Positions 35,298 through 44,200 of a stretch of 64,000 nt of DNA are shown here, piece by piece. The stretch covers positions 1-64,000 of the forward strand of contig DASREL010000219.1 of the NCBI GenBank assembly GCA_035652075.1, in the 5' to 3' direction. Position 1 is the first letter of the stretch; each line of letters begins with the position of its first letter. Under the pieces are notes generated by a model that ran no database searches, was not told where the DNA came from, and was given only the letters and a program-made list of their open reading frames with translations. The position numbers were made by a program, and so were the translations under genes. This stretch comes from Gp6-AA45 sp035652075 (GTDB lineage Bacteria > Acidobacteriota > Vicinamibacteria > Vicinamibacterales > CAVVIG01).

Positions 35298-36280
35298 AAG
35301 CCATGGCGCTGACCAGCGCAGCGGCGGGACGCGTGGACGCAGTGGATCGCGACGTGCCGATTGCGCTGCCCGGCGAAGTGCTCGTGCGTGTGCGGGCGTG
35401 CGGCGTGTGCCGTACCGATCTGCACATCGTCGATGGCGAGTTGGCCGGCGGCGACATTCCGGTGATTCCGGGTCACGAGATCGTCGGCGTCGTCGAAGTC
35501 GTCGGGGACGGCGTGACGAACCTGAAGATCGGCGATCGTGTCGGGATCCCGTGGCTCGGTTACTCGTGCGGCGTGTGCGAGTACTGTCGCAGCGGTCGCG
35601 AGAACCTGTGTGCCGAGGCGCGGTTCACCGGCTACACGATCGACGGCGGCTACGCCGACTACACCGTCGCCGACGCGCGCTACGCGTTCAAGATTCCCGA
35701 TGGATATTCCGACGTTGATGCAGCGCCGCTGTTGTGCGCGGGGTTGATCGGCTACCGCGCGTACCGCATGGCGGGCGACGCGAAGCGTCTCGGCTTGTAC
35801 GGATTCGGCGCGGCCGCCCACGTCATTGCGCAGGTCGCGGTGTTTCAACAGCGCGAGGTGTTTGCGTTCACGTCGGAAGGTGACGCGGCGGCGCAGCAAC
35901 TCGCCCGCGATCTCGGATGCGCCTGGGCAGGCGCGTCGACGGAAACGCCTCCGTCACTGCTCGATGCGGCGATCATTTTCGCGCCGGTCGGCGCACTGGT
36001 CCCAGCGGCGCTGGCGTGCGTCGTGCCGGGCGGCGTCGTCGTCTGTGCCGGGATCCACATGAGCGACATCCCATCCTTTCCGTACGCGCTGTTGTGGCAG
36101 GAGCGGATCGTGCGATCCGTTGCCAACCTGACGCGCCAGGATGCGATCGACTTTCTTGCGCTGGCGCCGCGCGTGCCAATCAAAACGCACGTGACGAGCT
36201 ATTCGTTAGCGGACGCGAATCGCGCCTTGGACGACGTGCGCGGCGGACGCGTGACGGGAGCCGCGGTGTTGACCGTATGA
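35294..36280 (+). CDS. zinc-dependent alcohol dehydrogenase (AdhP-like MDR)
   Basis: A 328-residue medium-chain dehydrogenase. The catalytic zinc site is GVCRTDLHIVDGEL plus GHEIVGVV. The structural zinc site is CGVCEYCRSGRENLC with four cysteines. The Rossmann part shows LGLYGFGAAAHVIAQVA, in which the usual GxGGxG is GFGAAA. It oxidises alcohols or reduces aldehydes with NAD(P). Its ATG overlaps the TolC stop (ATGA), so it is part of the efflux operon, which is odd for a housekeeping enzyme and suggests a detoxification role. Confidence 0.93.
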   Translation: MKAMALTSAAAGRVDAVDRDVPIALPGEVLVRVRACGVCRTDLHIVDGELAGGDIPVIPGHEIVGVVEVVGDGVTNLKIGDRVGIPWLGYSCGVCEYCRSGRENLCAEARFTGYTIDGGYADYTVADARYAFKIPDGYSDVDAAPLLCAGLIGYRAYRMAGDAKRLGLYGFGAAAHVIAQVAVFQQREVFAFTSEGDAAAQQLARDLGCAWAGASTETPPSLLDAAIIFAPVGALVPAALACVVPGGVVVCAGIHMSDIPSFPYALLWQERIVRSVANLTRQDAIDFLALAPRVPIKTHVTSYSLADANRALDDVRGGRVTGAAVLTV

Positions 36281-36774
36281 CGATGACGGAGCAGGAACGG
36301 CCGGTGATCGCGAAGCTGGAGGCGCTCGGCATCACGTTTACGCGGCACGAGCATCCGCCGGTGCCGACGGTCGAGGACGCACTCGAGCACTGGAAGGGCA
36401 TCGACGCCACCCACTGCAAGAATCTGTTTCTGCGCAACCAGAAAGGCAATCGCCACTACCTGGTCATCGTCGAGCACGCGAAGCGCGTGGATTTGCGCAA
36501 AGTGGCGGATCAGATCGGTGACGGCAAGCTGAGTTTCGCGTCGCCCGAACGGCTCATGGCGCACCTCGGGCTGACGCCGGGGTCGGTGTCCCCATTTGGA
36601 CTGATCAACAACGCTGACCATGCGGTCAGGGTCTTTCTCGATCGCGACCTGCGGTCCGCGTCGCGGCTGTCGTTTCATCCGAACATCAACACCGTGACGC
36701 TGACAGTGTCCGTCGCCGATTTCGACAAGTTCCTGGCTTCTTGCGGGAACCCGGTCCAGTCTTTGGAGGTCTGA
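36277..36774 (+). CDS. YbaK/ProX-like aminoacyl-tRNA deacylase
   Basis: A 165-residue protein from the ATG at 36277, which overlaps the dehydrogenase stop (ATGA). It matches prolyl-tRNA editing proteins (ProX/YbaK fold): RHEHPPVPTVEDALEHWKG, CKNLFLRNQKGNRHYLVIVEHAKRVDLRKVAD, LMAHLGLTPGSVSPFGLINN and LSFHPNINTVTLTVSV. ProX deacylates Ala-tRNA(Pro). It ends the RND operon, and its stop codon falls in the first unit of an 11-base tandem array. Confidence 0.93.
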   Translation: MTMTEQERPVIAKLEALGITFTRHEHPPVPTVEDALEHWKGIDATHCKNLFLRNQKGNRHYLVIVEHAKRVDLRKVADQIGDGKLSFASPERLMAHLGLTPGSVSPFGLINNADHAVRVFLDRDLRSASRLSFHPNINTVTLTVSVADFDKFLASCGNPVQSLEV

Positions 36775-36834
36775 CCGCGGTCTGACCCCAGTCTGACCCC
36801 AGTCTGACCCCAGTCTGACTCCAGTCTGACCCCG
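36770..36834. repeat. 11-base tandem array (TCTGACCCCAG), about six units
   Basis: Consecutive units are TCTGACCGCGG, TCTGACCCCAG three times, TCTGACTCCAG and a partial TCTGACCCCG. The array starts over the ProX stop codon and runs into an inverted repeat at 36834-36854. A period of 11 bases is about one helical turn. Confidence 0.9.
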
Positions 36835-36854
36835 TGTGACCTAGGCTGTCACAC
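36834..36854. promoter_or_regulatory. operator-like inverted repeat upstream of the zinc-ribbon gene
   Basis: GTGTGAC-CTAGGCT-GTCACAC: perfect 7-base arms with a 7-base spacer, ending 22 bases before the ATG at 36877. The half-sites resemble CRP/FNR family TGTGA...TCACA, but the spacing between them is nine bases instead of six. The regulator is unknown. Confidence 0.55.
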
Positions 36855-36876
36855 GTGCCGGTTACCATCGGCTCGT

Positions 36877-37392
36877 ATGACGCAGAAACCACATCAAATC
36901 GCACAAGATGAATGGGTTAGCTTCCCTGGCGGCGAGCTCGAAGGCAGACGCCCTAAGGCGTTGTGTCCGGCTTGCCGCGACGGGCTGAAGCGAGGCAATC
37001 GCTCCACGCGCAAGACCCTGTGTTTCGAGTGTTACCGCGCGGACCTCGAACGCCAGAAAGCGATGGGCCTCGCGGGACAGTTCGACGCTGCGTCCGAGGC
37101 GCGGTTCCAGTTTCAGCTGCCGTTCGAGCCGGTCGATCAGTCGCGGCTCGAAATGCTCAAGGCCGATCGACAGGCGGCGCGGGTCGCGCAGCTGGCGACA
37201 CCGACCGGTCCATTCGTCGATCGACGCCGCCACGCGCAGATCGAAGCGCGTCACGCGCTGCAGCAGATCGCCGCGGGACTGAAAGCGCGTCAACTCGCGA
37301 AGGCCGAACGCGATCGTGCGATGGCGACAGCGTTTCACGCGGCCGAACTGCAGTTGCCGGATGCGTGGATTCCATTCGTGATGTCGCGGTGA
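36877..37392 (+). CDS. zinc-ribbon protein, unknown
   Basis: A 171-residue cytoplasmic protein. Residues 30-52 hold two CxxC pairs (C30-P-A-C33 and C49-F-E-C52), probably a zinc ribbon of the 'LCPACRDGLKRG' type. Basic and helical sequence follows (residues 55-150, rich in Arg, Ala and Gln). The family is not recognised. It sits after an inverted-repeat operator and directly before rmuC. Confidence 0.62.
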   Translation: MTQKPHQIAQDEWVSFPGGELEGRRPKALCPACRDGLKRGNRSTRKTLCFECYRADLERQKAMGLAGQFDAASEARFQFQLPFEPVDQSRLEMLKADRQAARVAQLATPTGPFVDRRRHAQIEARHALQQIAAGLKARQLAKAERDRAMATAFHAAELQLPDAWIPFVMSR

Positions 37393-37405
37393 ACGCCGTA
37401 TAATC

Positions 37406-38605
37406 GTGTCCATCGAACCCCTCATCCTGGTCACCCTTCTCGCAGTCGGGCTCGCTATTGGTGTCATCGCCGGTGTTCTGCTCGCGCGCACGGGGCTGCG
37501 CGATACGTTTCATGCGCTCAGCGCCGAAGCGCTGAAGAACAACAACGAGCAGTTTCTCGCGCTCGCCCAAACCAAACTGCAGCAGACGAAGACCGAGGCC
37601 GCGGCGGACATCGACGCGCGAAAGAAGGCGATCGAGGATCTGCTGTCGCCGATGCACAAGACGCTCGAGCAGATGGATCGCGAGATCAAGGACGCCGAGC
37701 GGCGCCGCATCGAATCGGGCGCACAACTGATTCAAAAGATCGCGTCGCTCGACTCGATGGGGCAGAACCTCCGCGACGAGACGCGCCGACTGACCGACGC
37801 GCTCAAGCGGCCCGGTGTCCGCGGCCGCTGGGGCGAACTGCAGTTGAAGCGCGTCGTCGAACTCGCGGGGATGCTCGAGCACTGCCACTTCACGGAGCAG
37901 GAAACGATCGCCTCCGAAAACGGTCGCGTCCGTCCCGACGTGATCATCAACCTCCCAGGCGGCAAGCACATCGTCGTCGACGCGAAAGCGCCGCTCGACG
38001 CGTATCTGCGCGCGCTAGAGGCGCCGGACGAAGAGGCGCGGCAGAAGCTGCTGATCGATCACGCGCGGCAAGTGCGCAGCCACATCTCGCAACTGTCGGC
38101 AAAGAATTACTTCGACAAAGTACCGGTGACGCCGGATTTCGTCGTCATGTTCCTGCCGGGCGAGATGTTCTTCAGCGCGGCGCTCGAACACGATCCATCG
38201 CTGATCGAGTTCGGCGTCGACAAACGCGTCATCCCTGCCAGCCCGACCACGCTGATTGCGCTGTTGCGCGCCGTCTCGTACGGCTGGCAGCAGGAAGCGA
38301 TGGAAGAGAACGCGCGCAAGATCAGCGAACTCGGGAAGAACTTGTACGAGTCGGTGCGCGTGCTCGGCGAACGGTTTGGGACGCTCGGCGTCCGCTTGAA
38401 GTCGAGTCTCGAGGCCTACAACGACGCCGTCGGATCGCTCGAGGGCAACGTCCTGATCAAAGCGCGGAAGTTCAAGGAACTACAGGCGGCAAACGGCGGG
38501 GAAGAGATCAAGTCGCTCGAACCGATCGATCGCGTGCCGCGCATGCTGCAAGCGCCGGAACTGACCGACGGCCTGCCGTTCCACGAAGAAGAAGAGCTGG
38601 TGTAG
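37406..38605 (+). CDS. rmuC: DNA recombination protein RmuC
   Basis: A 399-residue protein: an N-terminal membrane helix (LILVTLLAVGLAIGVIAGVLLA), a coiled coil (about residues 30-130) and the RmuC nuclease-like domain (GRWGELQLKRVVELAGMLEHCHF, RPDVIINLPGGKHIVVDAKAPLDAYLRAL and FVVMFLPGEMFFSAAL). RmuC limits inversions and rearrangements at repeats. The start is a GTG at 37406; a TATAAT at 37399-37404 lies just before it. The gene ends at a double hairpin shared with the convergent OprM gene. Confidence 0.95.
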   Translation: MSIEPLILVTLLAVGLAIGVIAGVLLARTGLRDTFHALSAEALKNNNEQFLALAQTKLQQTKTEAAADIDARKKAIEDLLSPMHKTLEQMDREIKDAERRRIESGAQLIQKIASLDSMGQNLRDETRRLTDALKRPGVRGRWGELQLKRVVELAGMLEHCHFTEQETIASENGRVRPDVIINLPGGKHIVVDAKAPLDAYLRALEAPDEEARQKLLIDHARQVRSHISQLSAKNYFDKVPVTPDFVVMFLPGEMFFSAALEHDPSLIEFGVDKRVIPASPTTLIALLRAVSYGWQQEAMEENARKISELGKNLYESVRVLGERFGTLGVRLKSSLEAYNDAVGSLEGNVLIKARKFKELQAANGGEEIKSLEPIDRVPRMLQAPELTDGLPFHEEEELV

Positions 38606-38654
38606 GCCGGGTCACTTTGGACCCGGCAGCGAGGCGGATCTCAAGAGACCCGCC
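38606..38654. repeat. REP doublet, likely bidirectional terminator
   Basis: Two hairpins: GCCGGGTC-ACTTTG-GACCCGGC at 38606-38627 and GGCGGATCTC-AA-GAGACCCGCC at 38633-38654 (one mismatch). They exactly fill the gap between the stops of rmuC and the convergent OprM-like gene. The same sequence family occurs in frame inside the MBOAT gene at 60110-60131. Confidence 0.8.
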
Positions 38655-40151
38655 CTACGACGTTTTCCAGCCGCCGCCGAGCCCCTTCAACAGCAGCACC
38701 GTCGCATTCATCCGCCGAATCAGGATGTTCACCGCCGCGCGCTCGTTCTGCAGCGCGAAGCTCTGCGCGGTGATGACCTCCAGGTAGCTCGCCACGCCGC
38801 CCCGGTACCGGTTGTTCGCCAGCGTCAGCGATCGTTCAGACGCCGCCACGGCGTTCGCCTGCACGCGCGCCTCCTCGTCCAGCACTCGCAGCGTCGACAG
38901 TTGGTCCTCGACCTCGCGAAACGCGCCGAGCACCGACTGACGGTAGTTCGCCGTCGCCTGATTGTAGACGCCGATGGCCTGTTCCTTGGCGGCACGACGC
39001 CGGCCCGCATCGAACACGTTGATCAGCATCGTCGGACCGACCGCCCAGAAGTTGCTCGCGCCGGCGAGGAAGCTGCCGAATGAGCTGCTCTCAAATCCGG
39101 CGGACGCCGAGAGGTTCAGGATCGGGTAATACGCTGACGTGGCGACGCCCACTTGCGCGCTTGCCGAGGCGACGCGGCGTTCCGCCGCCGCGATATCGGG
39201 GCGGCGTTCGAGGAGCGCCGTCGGCAGCGCGACAGGGACGCCGGGTGGATCGAGATTCAGCGGGACGATCGCGATCGAAAACGTCGATGCCGGTTGTCCG
39301 ATGAGCACGGCGATCGCGTGCTCGAGCGTCTGACGCGCGACGCTGACGTCGATCGCCTGCGCGCGCGTCGTTTCGAGCTGCGTTTCCGCCTGCGCGACGT
39401 CGGCCTGCGAAGAGAGTCCTCCCCGAAAGCGGTTCTGCGTCAGGTCGAGCGCCTGCTCGTACGCCTGCACGGTGTTGTTGAGGAGCAGTTGCTCGCGATC
39501 GAGGCCACGCAGCGTGAAGTAGTCGAGCGCGAGCTCCGAGTGGACCGAGAGCCGTGCGCTCTCCAGATCGGCGGCGCTCGCTTGCGCGTTGGCGCGGTTC
39601 GCCTCGAGGATGCCGTGCAGCCGGCCCCAGACGTCCGCCTCGTACGACACCGTCAGCGGAAGGATCAGATCGACATACGAGTCGTGGAACGACGAGATCG
39701 CTCGGTTACCCGACGGCTGCACGCCGGCAATCGACGGGTTGAGGCCGATCTGCGGTCCAAGGTTCGCGCGCGCGCCGCGCACCAGCGCCCGCGCCTGCTC
39801 GAACTGCGCCGCCACCGCCTGCAAGGTCTGATTCGAGACGTCGACGCGCGCCTCGAGATCGTTCAGCTGCGGATCGCCGAACATGTCCCACCAATTGCCG
39901 CGGATTTCAGAGTCCTTCGGCTCCGGCGGCTTCCAGTTCGCGTTTTCCTTGAACGCCGGAGGAATGTCGACCGTCGGCGCCACGTACTGCGTTCTTGGCG
40001 CACAACCCGAGGCCACGACGATCACGAAGGCCGCGAAGATCACGAACGGAATTAGGCCAAACCCCTTCGTAATCTTCGTGGCCTTCGCGGTCCTCGTGAT
40101 CTTCGCGGTCTTCGTGGTCTTCGTGGTCTTCGTGGTCTTCGTGGTCCTCAC
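38655..40151 (-). CDS. OprM/NodT-family outer-membrane efflux lipoprotein
   Basis: A 498-residue protein. After an odd basic N-terminus comes a lipoprotein signal (FVIFAAFVIVVASGC) and then the OprM pattern: NWWDMFGDPQLNDLEARVDVSNQTLQAVAAQFEQARA, YEADVWGRLHG and LLERRPDIAAAERRVASASAQVGVATSAYYP, with the repeat near GNRYRGGVASYLEVITAQ-type sequence. The first ~29 residues (RTTKTTKTTK and similar) are coded by a 9-base DNA repeat. The GTG start overlaps the adaptor stop (GTGA), but true translation may begin after the repeat. It is the last gene of the second RND operon. Confidence 0.92.
   Translation of the reverse strand: MRTTKTTKTTKTTKTAKITRTAKATKITKGFGLIPFVIFAAFVIVVASGCAPRTQYVAPTVDIPPAFKENANWKPPEPKDSEIRGNWWDMFGDPQLNDLEARVDVSNQTLQAVAAQFEQARALVRGARANLGPQIGLNPSIAGVQPSGNRAISSFHDSYVDLILPLTVSYEADVWGRLHGILEANRANAQASAADLESARLSVHSELALDYFTLRGLDREQLLLNNTVQAYEQALDLTQNRFRGGLSSQADVAQAETQLETTRAQAIDVSVARQTLEHAIAVLIGQPASTFSIAIVPLNLDPPGVPVALPTALLERRPDIAAAERRVASASAQVGVATSAYYPILNLSASAGFESSSFGSFLAGASNFWAVGPTMLINVFDAGRRRAAKEQAIGVYNQATANYRQSVLGAFREVEDQLSTLRVLDEEARVQANAVAASERSLTLANNRYRGGVASYLEVITAQSFALQNERAAVNILIRRMNATVLLLKGLGGGWKTS
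40012..40150. repeat. large inverted repeat of 9-base units within the OprM-like gene
   Basis: Left arm 40012-40047 consists of units like CACGAAGGC CGCGAAGAT CACGAA. Right arm 40066-40150 carries the complementary units (CTTCGTGGC CTTCGCGGT and so on), with an 18-base loop at 40048-40065. Next to the loop 19 of 21 bases pair. The right arm extends as a pure tandem of CTTCGTGGT. The whole element lies in the 5' end of the gene and is read as protein. Confidence 0.8.
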
Positions 40152-41284
40152 TTATTCTCTCCGCGCCCCGCCTGCGCCACTCGCACCGTCTGTCCCTCTC
40201 CCAGGGAATCCGGCGGGTTGAGGACGATGCGCTCCTTTCCGCTCAGGCCGGAGAGGATCTCGACGCTATCGCCGAAATCGCGTCCCGACGCGACGTTCAC
40301 GAGGTGCACGCGGTTCGCGCTGTCGAGTGTCGCGACCTGCAAGCCATCACCCTTGAAAATGACCGCATCGACCGGCAGCTTCATCGTCGTCGCCGGCGTC
40401 GGCAGCTTCAGGTGGACCTCGGCGTACGAACCGGCCAGCAGTTCGCCCTTCGGGTTATCGATGTCGATTTCCGTGAGGAGCGTGCGCGACGAGACGTCGA
40501 TCGCGTTCGACGTGCGGACGAGCGTCCCGGTGAAGTGTTTGTCTGGGAACTCCTTCAGCGTGAGCTCCGCTTTCAGTCCCGGCGTCGCCGCACGCGAGTA
40601 GACCTCGGGCACATTGATGAAGACGCGCAGCGTGCGCATCGACGCGATGTGAAACAGTTCCTTGGCGTTGCTGCCGGAATCGATCAGCGCGCCGACGTCC
40701 GTGTTGCGCGCCGTGACGACACCGTCGAACGGCGCCTCGATCTTGCGAAACGCCTGCAGTTGCTCGAGGCGTTTGACGTTCGCGCGCGCCGATTCAACCG
40801 CCGCCTGCTTCGCCTCGAGGTTGCCGTTCGCGTTGTCGAGATCCTGGCGTGAGACGGAATCGCTCCTGATCAGATCGCGGTATCGTTCCGCCGTCGTTTG
40901 CGCCAGGCGACTGTTGGCTTCCGCCGTCGCGAGATCGGCGCGGGCCTGCATCAGTTGCTGATCCAGCTCCGGCGTGTCGATCTCGGCGAGCACTTGCCCT
41001 TTGTGCACGCGCGTGCCGATGTCGGCGGTCCAGCGTTTCAGGTAGCCGTTGACGCGCGCGTAGACCGCGGCGTCGGCGAACGCCTGCATCGTGCCCGGCA
41101 GCTGGATCTCCTGCTGCGGCGCGGCCTGCTCCGGCGTCGTGACCGCAACCGTCGGCACCGCCATCTCTCGCGTTTCCTGGGTGACGACGGTCAGCGCCTT
41201 CGTCCGCGTGCTGACGCCCCAAAAAGCAAACGCCACGGCGACCAGCAAGAGCACCGTGCCGCCGAGCAGTGGTCCTTTACGCAT
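40148..41284 (-). CDS. RND efflux periplasmic adaptor
   Basis: A 378-residue membrane fusion protein with an N-terminal signal-anchor (GGTVLLLVAVAFAFWGVS). Domains in order: lipoyl half (AFADAAVYARVNGYLKRWTADIGTRVHKGQVLAEID), coiled-coil hairpin (residues about 105-170), second lipoyl half (EAPFDGVVTARNTDVGALID), beta-barrel, and membrane-proximal domain (KLPVDAVIFKGDGLQVATLDS). It partners the RND permease encoded upstream (8-base overlap) and the OprM-like channel downstream. Confidence 0.93.
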   Translation of the reverse strand: MRKGPLLGGTVLLLVAVAFAFWGVSTRTKALTVVTQETREMAVPTVAVTTPEQAAPQQEIQLPGTMQAFADAAVYARVNGYLKRWTADIGTRVHKGQVLAEIDTPELDQQLMQARADLATAEANSRLAQTTAERYRDLIRSDSVSRQDLDNANGNLEAKQAAVESARANVKRLEQLQAFRKIEAPFDGVVTARNTDVGALIDSGSNAKELFHIASMRTLRVFINVPEVYSRAATPGLKAELTLKEFPDKHFTGTLVRTSNAIDVSSRTLLTEIDIDNPKGELLAGSYAEVHLKLPTPATTMKLPVDAVIFKGDGLQVATLDSANRVHLVNVASGRDFGDSVEILSGLSGKERIVLNPPDSLGEGQTVRVAQAGRGENK

Positions 41285-44200
41285 TCGACTTGTTCCTATG
41301 GAAGATCGCGAAGACTGCCGGCACGAAGAACAGTGTGGCCACAGTCGCGAGTGTCAGGCCGCCGATGACCGCGCGGCCGAGCGGCGCGTTCTGTTCGCCG
41401 CCCTCACCAAATCCGAGCGCCATCGGCACCATGCCGATGATCATCGCCAAGGCCGTCATCAGGACCGGGCGGAACCGCGTGAAGCCGGCGTCGACGGCAG
41501 CTGCGGCGGCCGAGGCGCCCTCGGACAGCTGATCTTTCGCGAAGCTGACGACGAGAATCGAGTTCGCCGTCGCGACGCCCATGCACATGATCGCGCCGGT
41601 CAGCGACGGCACGTTGATCGTCGTGTGCGTCGCAAACAGCATCCAGATGATGCCGGCGAGCGCCGCCGGCAGCGCCGAGATGATGATGAATGGATCGAGC
41701 CACGACTGGAAGTTCACGACGATCAGCAAGTAGACGAGGATGATCGCGAGCCCGAGGCCGGCGACGAGGCCCACGAACGACGACTGCATCGTATCGACCT
41801 GACCGCGGACGACGAGCTGCGACCCGCGCGGCAGATCCGGTTTCGACGCGTCGAGGATCGGCTGCATCTCGCGCGCGACGCCGCCGAGGTCGCGGCCCTG
41901 CACTGCGCCGAAGATATCGACCACCGGCTGCACGTTGTAATGCGTGACGACGGCGAGATGCTGTTCGCGCTTCATCGACGCGAGGGCTTCGAGCACCTGC
42001 GGCTTCGATCCGGGCGTCGACGGCGCGAGCGGGATCGCGTTGATGTCCTCGATCGAGTCGACGCGATGCTGCGGCGTCTGTGTCGCAATGAAGTAACTGA
42101 CGCCGGTCTGCGGATTCAGCCAGAACGTCGGCGTCGTCTGCGCGCTGCCCGACAGCGAAATCAGCAGGTTGTTCGCGACGTCGCGTTGCGTGAAGCCGGT
42201 ATCCATCGCGCGCGTCCGATCGACGTCGAGATGGAGCAGCGGTTGATTGAACGTCTGGTGGACGCGCAAGTCGACCATGCCGGGCACCTGCGCCAGCTTC
42301 GTCACCAGGTTCGCGGCGAAACGGCGATTCGCGTCGAGGTTGCGGCCGATCACCTGCACGTCGATTGGCGCCGGCAATCCGAAGTTGAGGATCTGCGTCA
42401 CGATGTCGGCGGGGATGAACGAGAACTGCACGCCCGGATATTCGGCGACGAGCTTCAGTCGCAGATCGTGGATGTATTTGTCCGTCGGCTGATGATCTTC
42501 CTTGAGCGCGACGAGAATGTCCGCATCCGACGACCCGATCGGCGCGGAGTTCGTGTACGCGAGGTTGATGCCGCTGTACGGCAGGCCGATGTTGTCGATG
42601 ACGCTGCTGATCTCCTCGTTCGGGATCACGCGGCGGATGGTCTCCTGCACGTGATCGCAGAGCGCGGCTGTTTCCTCGATGCGCGTGCCGGTCGGCGCGC
42701 GCAGGTGCAGCTTGAATTGACCGCTGTCGACGGACGGGAAGAAATCCTCGCCGACCCATCGCACGAGCGCGAGCGATCCGACGCATGCCGCCAGAAACAG
42801 CATCGCGAACACCGCGCGGCGGCTGACGACGATTTCGAGAAGGCGGCGATACGCGTCGCGCAGCGCGAGGAAGTTGCCGTCGATCCAGCGCTGGGCGCGA
42901 ACGAACGGGTTGCGGCTCGTCGTCGCGCCGTGGTGGCTCTCCTCGTGCGCGTGCAGCAGATACTTCGCCATTGTCGGCACGAGCGTTCGTGACAGGACGT
43001 AGGAGGCCAGCATCGCGAACACGACCGCTTCGGCCATCGGGACGAAGAGATATCGCGCGACGCCGGTGAGGAAGAACATCGGGACGAACACGATGCAGAT
43101 GCAGATCGTCGAGACGAACGCGGGAATCGCGATCTGCTGCGAGCCGTCGAGAATGGCCGGCTCGAGGTCTTTGCCCGACTCGAGCTGCGTGTTGATGTTC
43201 TCGATGGCGACCGTTGCGTCGTCGACGAGGATGCCGACGGCGAGCGCGAGGCCGCCGAGCGTCATGATGTTGATCGTTTCGCCGAGCGCGCTCAGCACGA
43301 TCATCGAGCTCAGGATCGACAGCGGGATCGAGACGGCGATGATGACCGTGCTGCGCCAGCTGCCGAGGAAGATGAGAATCATCAACGCCGTGAGGCAGGC
43401 GGCGATCACGGCCTCGCGCAACACGCCTTCGATCGACGCCCGGACGAACAGCGACTGGTCGGCAAGCGGCTTCACCTCGAGGTTCGGCGGGAGGCTCGGC
43501 ATCACCTTCGCGACCGCTGCTTTCACGTTCTTGATGACGTCGAGCGTCGACGCGTTGCCGACTTTCATCACGACCATCAGCGCCGCGCGCTGACCGTCCA
43601 CGCGCGCGATGTTCGTCTGCGGCGGATATCCGTTTCGGACGTGGGCGACGTCGCGGATGTAGATCGGCGTGCCGCGGATCGTCCTGATCGGCAAATCGTT
43701 GAGCTCGTCGACTGTCTTCGGGCTCGCGTTGAGGTCGACGTCGTACTCGTACGAGCCGATCTTCGACGTGCCCGACGGCAGGATCAGGTTCTGGTTACTG
43801 ATCGCGTTGACGACGTCGGCCGGCGCGAGATTCTTCGCCTGCAGCGCCTCGGGATCCAGGTCGACCTGGATCTGCGGCTGCTTGCCGCCGTACGGCCAGG
43901 GCAGCGCGGCGCCGGAGACCGTCGCCAGCTGCGGCCGCATGAAATTGACGCCGAGGTCGAAGAGCTGCTGCTCCGAGAGCCCCCGTCCCGAGAGCGCGAG
44001 CTGAATAATCGGGACGCTCGACGCGTTGTACTGCAGGATGAACGGCGGCGTCGTGCCGGCCGGTGCCTGACGCAGCATCGCCTGCGACACGGCGGTGGTC
44101 TGCGCCACCGCGAGGTCCACCTTCGCGCCAGGCTGCAGGAAGATCTTGACGATGGAGACGCCGCGCAACGACGTCGACTCGATGTGCTCGATGTCGTTGA

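Noticed and set aside
36770..36834. Tandem array as a possible CRISPR
   Set aside because: The 11-base units are directly adjacent with no spacers, and there is no cas gene in the window.
37399..37404. TATAAT just before the rmuC GTG as the rmuC promoter
   Set aside because: A -10 box ending two bases before the start codon would put the transcript start inside the gene. It could only work with a downstream start, and no good -35 was seen.
41091..42992. 633-codon frame antisense to the second RND permease
   Set aside because: Shadow frame; the sense strand encodes a full RND pump.
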